A DNA stretch of 10,452 nucleotides from JAVXNW01 sp036645575 (GTDB lineage Bacteria; Bacillota; Clostridia; Christensenellales; Aristaeellaceae), in assembly GCA_036645575.1 (NCBI GenBank), contig JAVXNW010000087.1, positions 1 through 10,452 on the forward strand, in the 5' to 3' direction. A program made the position numbers and the translations under genes. Positions 6,021 to 10,452 of this stretch are shown here, in pieces (positions within the stretch are counted from its first letter, which is position 1; each line of letters opens with the position of its first letter). The notes beneath the pieces were generated by a model. That model made no database searches and was not told the DNA's origin. It saw only the letters and a program-made list of their open reading frames with translations.

Positions 6021-9000
6021 GCTGTGGACGGAACTGCTGCGCACGCTGGACCCGGCGCTGGCGGGCAGCCTGACGCTTGACAAGGTGCTGGCCACGCGCG
6101 CCGGGGACAAGCTGACGGTGTGCCTGAACGCGGAGGCGCTGCTTAGCGACAAGCAGTTTCGTGCGGTCGAGATGGCGCTCAAGAAGGGCTTTCCGGGCGT
6201 GTGCGTGACCCTTGACGTAGCGTACCCGAATCTTCGGGACAGCGTGCGCGCGGACATCCATACCGCAGCGGACTTTGTCGTGAGCCAGATCATCCGCGAA
6301 AGTCCGGGCGCGACGCCCTACCTTAAGAACGGCGCGCCGTGGCGCATGGAGGACGGGCGTGTGTTCGTGCCGGTCTCAGACCAGATGGGCGCGGACTATT
6401 TGTTGCGCCAGCAGATCGACGCGCGGATCGCGCAAAAGCTGCAGGCGCTATTTGGCCTAGCGGTGCGCGTGGTGATCGAGGTGCGCGCGGACATCGAGCG
6501 GCGGCTGGGCGCGATTGCGGAGAAGCGGCGCGAGGAGGAAGTGCGGATGGCGGCGGACGCGGCGGCGGCGGCTGCGGCGGCGGCATCCCGCGAAAAGCCG
6601 GCCAGCGAGGCGATTCTGGGCAAGATGATCACCGAGCCCGAGGTTCCGATCAGCGAGCTTTCCGAGAACATGGGGCGCGCGATCGTCAAGGGCGAGGTGA
6701 TCTCCTGCGAGGGGCGCGACTTAAAGGGCGGCGTCAGCAAGCTGGTGACCTTCTCGCTGACCGACTACACAGGCTCGGTCGCCTGCAAGGTGTTTTTGGG
6801 CGGCAAGCGCGGAAAAGAGGACCCCGCGGCGACGCAGGCGCAGTACGAACTGATGAGCGCGCAGGTCAAGGAAGGCGCATGGTTGCGCGTGCGCGGCGAC
6901 TACCGCTACGACGAGTATCAGCACGAGATGGTGCTGCGCGCAAGCGACATTGTGGCGGCGCGCGCGCCGACGCGCGAGGATCTCGCGGGGCAAAAGCGGG
7001 TCGAGCTGCACATGCACACGCAGATGAGCACCATGGACGCGTGCGCCTCGCCGACCGCGCTCATCCGGCAGGCGGCGAAGTGGGGGCACAAGGCGGTCGC
7101 GATCACCGATCACGGCGTGGTGCAGGCCTTTCCGGAGGCGTTTGGCGCGGCGAAGAAGGCGGGGATCAAGCTGATCCCGGGGTGCGAGGGGTACTTAATC
7201 GACGATCGCGCGCTGATTGTCGAGCGCGCAGACATGCGCAGCCTTGCAAAGACCACGTTTGTGGTGTTGGACGTTGAGACGACCGGGCTCAACCCCCGAA
7301 CCGACACGATCCTGGAGTTTGGCGCGGTGAAGCTGGTGGACGGGCATGAGGTGGCTTCGTTTTCGCAGCTCATCAATCCTGGTCGGCCGATCCCGGAAAA
7401 GATCACCGAGATCACCGGGATCTGCGACGCGATGATGCAGGGCATGCCGCCCATGGCGGAGGTAATCGGCGCATTCCACGCGTTTTGCGAGGGCGCGGTG
7501 CTGTGCGCGCACAACGCCTCGTTCGACTGGGGGTTCATCTCGCGCGCGTTTGAACAGGCGCATCTGCCGCACGAGCATCCGGTGCTCGACACGCTCGCGC
7601 TGTCGCGGAACCTGCTCAAGGGGCAGAAGAGCCACAAGTTAGGTGCGATCTGCAAGACGCTTGGGATATCGCTTAAAAACGCGCACCGCGCGGTGCACGA
7701 CGCGCGCGCGACGGCGCAGGCGCTGACGATCATGCTTTCGGGAATTGACGGCATTCGCGTGCTGAGCGACCTAAACGCGGCGTTTGACGGGGGCGTGGGC
7801 GGGAGCTATCACATTATTCTGCTGGCGAAATCGCAGACCGGGCTCACGAACCTGTACAGGCTGATCAGCGAAGCGCACTTGAACCACTTTCACCGCACGC
7901 CGCGCATGCCGCGCGGGCTGATCCAGCAATACCGCGAGGGGCTGATCCTTGGCTCGGCGTGCGAGGCGGGCGAGCTGTTTCAGGCGCTGCTGAACGGGAA
8001 ATCGTGGAAGGAGCTCAAGCAGATCGCGTCGTTTTACGACTATCTGGAGATTCAGCCGATCGGCAACAACGAATTTCTGGTGCGGGAGGGCAAGGTGCCG
8101 GACGACGACGCGCTGCGGGCGCTCAACCGCAAGATCGTCAAGCTGGGCGAGGAACTGAACCTGCCGGTCGTCGCGACGGGCGACGTGCACTTTCAGGAGC
8201 CGCGCGACGCGATCTATCGGGCGATTCTGATGAACGCGAAGGGGTTTGACGACGCCGATGAGCAGCCGCCGCTGTACCTGCGCACGACCGATGACATGCT
8301 GCGCGAGTTTGCGTACCTGGGAAACGACCTGGCGCGCAAGGTGGTGGTCGAGGCGCCCAACGCGATAGCCGATTTGATCGGCCCGATGACGGTGTTTTTG
8401 CCGCATCCCGAGGGCAAGGAGACCTTTCAGCCGTACTGGCCGGAGGCGGAAGCGGACATTCGGCGCTTGACGAACGAGAAGTGCCACCGGATCTACGGGG
8501 ATCCGCTTCCGGAGCTTGTGGAAAAGCGGATCGAGAAGGAGCTCAAGTCGATCATCGGGTACGGATTTTCGACGCTTTACGACATTGCGGTGAAGCTGGT
8601 GACGAAGTCGCTGGAAGACGGGTACATCGTGGGCTCGCGCGGCTCGGTCGGCTCGTCGTTTGTCGCGTGGGCGACCGGGATCACGGAGGTGAACGCGCTG
8701 CCGCCGCACTACGTGTGCCCGAACTGCCGGCATTCGGAGTTTGACGTGGACGAGGAAAAGTACGCGTGCGGCATGGATCTGCCGCTCAAAAACTGCCCGG
8801 TGTGCGAAACGAACATGACGCGGGACGGCTTTAACATTCCCTTTGAGGTGTTTCTCGGGTTCAAGGGCGACAAGGTGCCCGACATCGACCTCAACTTCTC
8901 GGGCGAATACCAGGCGCGCGCGCACGCCTACGTGAAGGAGCTGTTTGGCGCGGAGAACGTGTTTCGCGCGGGCACGATCGGCACCATTGCGGAGAAGACC

Positions 9001-10314
9001 GCCTATGGGTATGTGCTCAAGTACCTGGAGGAGCGCGAAAAGACCTGCTCCAGCGCGGAAAAGGAGCGGCTCGCGCGGGGCTGCACGGGGGTCAAGCGCA
9101 CGACCGGCCAGCATCCGGCCGGCATGGTGGTGCTGCCCAAGGACTACGAGATCTACCAATTCACCGCAATCCAGCACCCGGCGGACGACCAGACGTCAGA
9201 GACGGTGACCACGCATTTTGACTTTAGCTCAATGCACGACGTGCTGGTGAAGCTGGACATTCTGGGTCACGACGATCCGACGATGCTCAAGAAGCTGCAA
9301 GACATGACGGGGATCGCGCCGCAGCAGGTGCCGCTTGACGACCCGGTCGTCTTTGGCAAGATTTTGAGCCTGTTCACAAGCCCCGACGCGCTGGGCGTCA
9401 CGGCGGAGGCGATCGGCGTTCCGACGGGCACGCTGGGCATTCCGGAGTTTGGCACGCGCTTTGTTCGGCAGATGCTGGTGGACACGCAGCCGCACTCGAT
9501 GGAGGAACTGGTGCGCATATCAGGGCTGTCGCACGGAACCGACGTGTGGCTGGGCAACGCGCAGGAGATCATCAAGGCGGGGATTGCGCCGCTGCGCAAG
9601 TGCGTGTGCACGCGCGACGACATCATGAACCAGCTGATGGCGTGGGGCGTCGAGAGCAAGATGGCGTTCACGACGATGGAGGCGGTGCGCAAGGGCAAGG
9701 GGCTCAAGCCAGAGATGGAGGAAGCGATGCGCGCGGCGGGCACGCCGGACTGGTTTATCGAGTGCTGCAAGAAGATCAAATACATGTTCCCCAAGGCGCA
9801 CGCGGTGGCGTATGTGACGATGGCGCTTCGGATCGCGTATTTCAAGGTGTTTTACCCGACTGAGTACTACGCGTGCTACCTGATGCGCAACAAGGACGAC
9901 TTTGACGCGATGCGGATGACGGCGGGGCTTGCGTACCTGCGCTCGCTGCTTTCCGAACTGCAGGCGCTGGACAAAAACGAAAAGGCCAAAAAAGAGGGCG
10001 AGATCACCATGCTCGAACTGCTGATCGAGCTCAACTGCCGGGGCGTGAAGCTGCTGCCGGTCTCGCTGTACGACTCGCACCCGGCGGATTTTCTCGTGAC
10101 ACGGGACAAGTGCATCCTGCCGCCGCTGTCGTCGCTGCCCGGACTCGGCCTGTCGGCGGCCGAGAACCTCGCGCGCGCACGCGATGAGGGCCCGTTCATC
10201 TCGCAGGATGACATGCTGCGCCGGAAAGTGCCCAAAGGCACCATCGACACACTCAAGCAGTCCGGCGCGCTGGACGGCCTGCCCGAAACCAGCCAAGTAA
10301 GCCTGTTCGAGTAA
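6013..10314 (+). CDS. polC: DNA polymerase III alpha subunit, Gram-positive PolC type
   Basis: This 1433-residue replicative polymerase is full length for PolC (about 1440 residues). In order: an N-terminal domain (1-175), an Ala-rich linker (180-191), an OB fold (about 212-320), and a PHP domain (from VELHMHT at 330, TDHG at 365) interrupted by a DEDDh 3'-5' exonuclease (about 414-580). The exonuclease has Asp420, Glu422, Asp505, His558 and Asp563. PHP resumes to GDVHF (723-727). The polymerase core has GSRGSVGSS (874-882), a zinc site Cys902/905/928/931, and catalytic Asp957 and Asp959 in PDIDLNFSG plus Asp1082 in VKLDILG. The C-terminal QVSLF (1428-1432) is a sliding-clamp binding motif. 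The start ATG lies inside the ispG stop region (ATGAGTAA), with a weak GAGG at 6000-6003. An in-frame TTG at 5998 is less likely. No key residue is missing. Confidence 0.97.
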   Translation: MSKLWTELLRTLDPALAGSLTLDKVLATRAGDKLTVCLNAEALLSDKQFRAVEMALKKGFPGVCVTLDVAYPNLRDSVRADIHTAADFVVSQIIRESPGATPYLKNGAPWRMEDGRVFVPVSDQMGADYLLRQQIDARIAQKLQALFGLAVRVVIEVRADIERRLGAIAEKRREEEVRMAADAAAAAAAAASREKPASEAILGKMITEPEVPISELSENMGRAIVKGEVISCEGRDLKGGVSKLVTFSLTDYTGSVACKVFLGGKRGKEDPAATQAQYELMSAQVKEGAWLRVRGDYRYDEYQHEMVLRASDIVAARAPTREDLAGQKRVELHMHTQMSTMDACASPTALIRQAAKWGHKAVAITDHGVVQAFPEAFGAAKKAGIKLIPGCEGYLIDDRALIVERADMRSLAKTTFVVLDVETTGLNPRTDTILEFGAVKLVDGHEVASFSQLINPGRPIPEKITEITGICDAMMQGMPPMAEVIGAFHAFCEGAVLCAHNASFDWGFISRAFEQAHLPHEHPVLDTLALSRNLLKGQKSHKLGAICKTLGISLKNAHRAVHDARATAQALTIMLSGIDGIRVLSDLNAAFDGGVGGSYHIILLAKSQTGLTNLYRLISEAHLNHFHRTPRMPRGLIQQYREGLILGSACEAGELFQALLNGKSWKELKQIASFYDYLEIQPIGNNEFLVREGKVPDDDALRALNRKIVKLGEELNLPVVATGDVHFQEPRDAIYRAILMNAKGFDDADEQPPLYLRTTDDMLREFAYLGNDLARKVVVEAPNAIADLIGPMTVFLPHPEGKETFQPYWPEAEADIRRLTNEKCHRIYGDPLPELVEKRIEKELKSIIGYGFSTLYDIAVKLVTKSLEDGYIVGSRGSVGSSFVAWATGITEVNALPPHYVCPNCRHSEFDVDEEKYACGMDLPLKNCPVCETNMTRDGFNIPFEVFLGFKGDKVPDIDLNFSGEYQARAHAYVKELFGAENVFRAGTIGTIAEKTAYGYVLKYLEEREKTCSSAEKERLARGCTGVKRTTGQHPAGMVVLPKDYEIYQFTAIQHPADDQTSETVTTHFDFSSMHDVLVKLDILGHDDPTMLKKLQDMTGIAPQQVPLDDPVVFGKILSLFTSPDALGVTAEAIGVPTGTLGIPEFGTRFVRQMLVDTQPHSMEELVRISGLSHGTDVWLGNAQEIIKAGIAPLRKCVCTRDDIMNQLMAWGVESKMAFTTMEAVRKGKGLKPEMEEAMRAAGTPDWFIECCKKIKYMFPKAHAVAYVTMALRIAYFKVFYPTEYYACYLMRNKDDFDAMRMTAGLAYLRSLLSELQALDKNEKAKKEGEITMLELLIELNCRGVKLLPVSLYDSHPADFLVTRDKCILPPLSSLPGLGLSAAENLARARDEGPFISQDDMLRRKVPKGTIDTLKQSGALDGLPETSQVSLFE
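6547..6587 (+). repeat. GCG triplet tract encoding the PolC Ala-rich linker
   Basis: Near-perfect GCG repeats encode Ala-Ala-Asp and then nine consecutive alanines (residues 180-191) directly after an Arg/Glu-rich helix. The stretch joins the N-terminal domain to the OB fold, probably as a helical or flexible linker. As a triplet repeat it may vary in length between strains without a frameshift. Confidence 0.7.
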
Positions 10315-10452
10315 GGCGAGGAGGAGGCGGCGGGGGGACGAGGAGGCGAGGGGAACCGGGAGGCGGGAAGTATAATTAAGGGGAGGCGGCGAGGAGGAGG
10401 CGGGGGGAACCAGGAGGCGGGAAGATAATAATGAGAACGGACGGGGGCCTCC
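10315..10452 (+). repeat. purine-rich imperfect tandem repeat downstream of polC
   Basis: The 138 bases after the polC stop are almost entirely purines on this strand and hold two copies of one unit. GGCGAGGAGGAGGCGG occurs at 10315-10330 and again, identically, at 10388-10403. A second shared block (GGGGAACC, one mismatch, then GGAGGCGGGAAG and an AT-rich ATAAT end) lies at 10346-10380 and 10400-10435. The second copy lacks about 19 bases present in the first. G-runs at 10350-10353, 10358-10360, 10365-10367 and 10380-10383 could form a quadruplex, but with one 12-base loop. TATAAT at 10371-10376 has no -35 partner. ATG at 10431 opens a frame cut by the window end, with AGGAGG 13 bases upstream. 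Nothing here identifies a gene. No complete intrinsic terminator for polC is seen. Confidence 0.75.

Noticed and set aside
6225..6238. Inverted repeat CCCGAA-TC-TTCGGG
   Set aside because: It lies within polC coding sequence, has no T-tract, and is short enough to be expected by chance.
4932..6293. Large minus-strand open frame opposite ispG
   Set aside because: It is antisense to a gene with complete catalytic motifs, has a His/Arg/Ala-rich composition typical of antisense shadow frames, and shows no recognisable domain. The same applies to the other long minus-strand frames, such as 7771-9177 opposite polC.
10371..10376. Perfect TATAAT box after polC
   Set aside because: No -35-like element lies 15-19 bases upstream in the purine-only sequence, and the box is part of the repeat unit. 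It could be a promoter only with an unusual upstream element.
10431..10452. ATG opening a possible next gene (MRTDGGL...)
   Set aside because: Only seven codons are in the window, the AGGAGG is 13 bases away, and it lies in the repeat. The frame cannot be judged.
10413..10452. GGAGGC at 10413-10418 complementary to GCCTCC at the window end
   Set aside because: The loop would be 28 bases and any T-run lies outside the window, so a polC terminator cannot be claimed.
1..10452. Mobile elements, CRISPR arrays, tRNA/rRNA genes, toxin-antitoxin or defence genes
   Set aside because: None seen: the genes are contiguous core functions of similar base composition, with no transposase, integrase, direct-repeat array or RNA-gene signature.

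Overview
The window is a stretch of core chromosome from a GC-rich member of the Bacillota, most likely class Clostridia. Three things point there: a Gram-positive type replicative polymerase (PolC, with its exonuclease embedded in the PHP domain), the MEP route to isoprenoids, and the gene order frr - small ORF - uppS - cdsA - dxr - site-2 protease - ispG - polC, which is typical of Clostridia. Base composition is high in G+C, with heavy use of GCG/GCC (Ala) and CGC (Arg) codons, which argues against the classic AT-rich clostridia. An uncultured gut lineage such as a Christensenellales-like group is a guess, not a demonstration.

Layout. Positions 1-24 may hold the last codons of an upstream gene (pyrH would be expected there). 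A strong intrinsic terminator (72-104) closes that unit, and a candidate promoter overlapping its T-tract (95-123) opens the next. Then come frr (173-730), a 73-residue PASTA-like small protein (730-951), uppS (938-1735) and cdsA (1732-2589), each overlapping or touching the next. A 161-base gap (2590-2750) is densely structured and ends in an intrinsic terminator only two bases before the dxr Shine-Dalgarno. After it follow dxr (2751-3899), rseP (3917-4972), ispG (4977-6020) and polC (6013-10314), again closely packed. The window ends in a purine-rich imperfect tandem repeat (10315-10452).

How the genes fit together. Dxr and IspG make the IPP/DMAPP precursors. UppS uses IPP to make the undecaprenyl carrier for wall synthesis. 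CdsA makes CDP-diacylglycerol for phospholipids. RseP is a membrane protease. Frr recycles ribosomes and PolC replicates the chromosome. The operon therefore ties envelope precursor supply to translation and replication.

No mobile element, CRISPR array, RNA gene or defence system is visible, and I do not see a new multi-gene system. The points worth a second look are the dxr leader with its terminator against the ribosome binding site, the unnamed PASTA-like protein, a Ser-to-Cys change at a substrate-binding position of Dxr, and the G-rich tandem repeat after polC.
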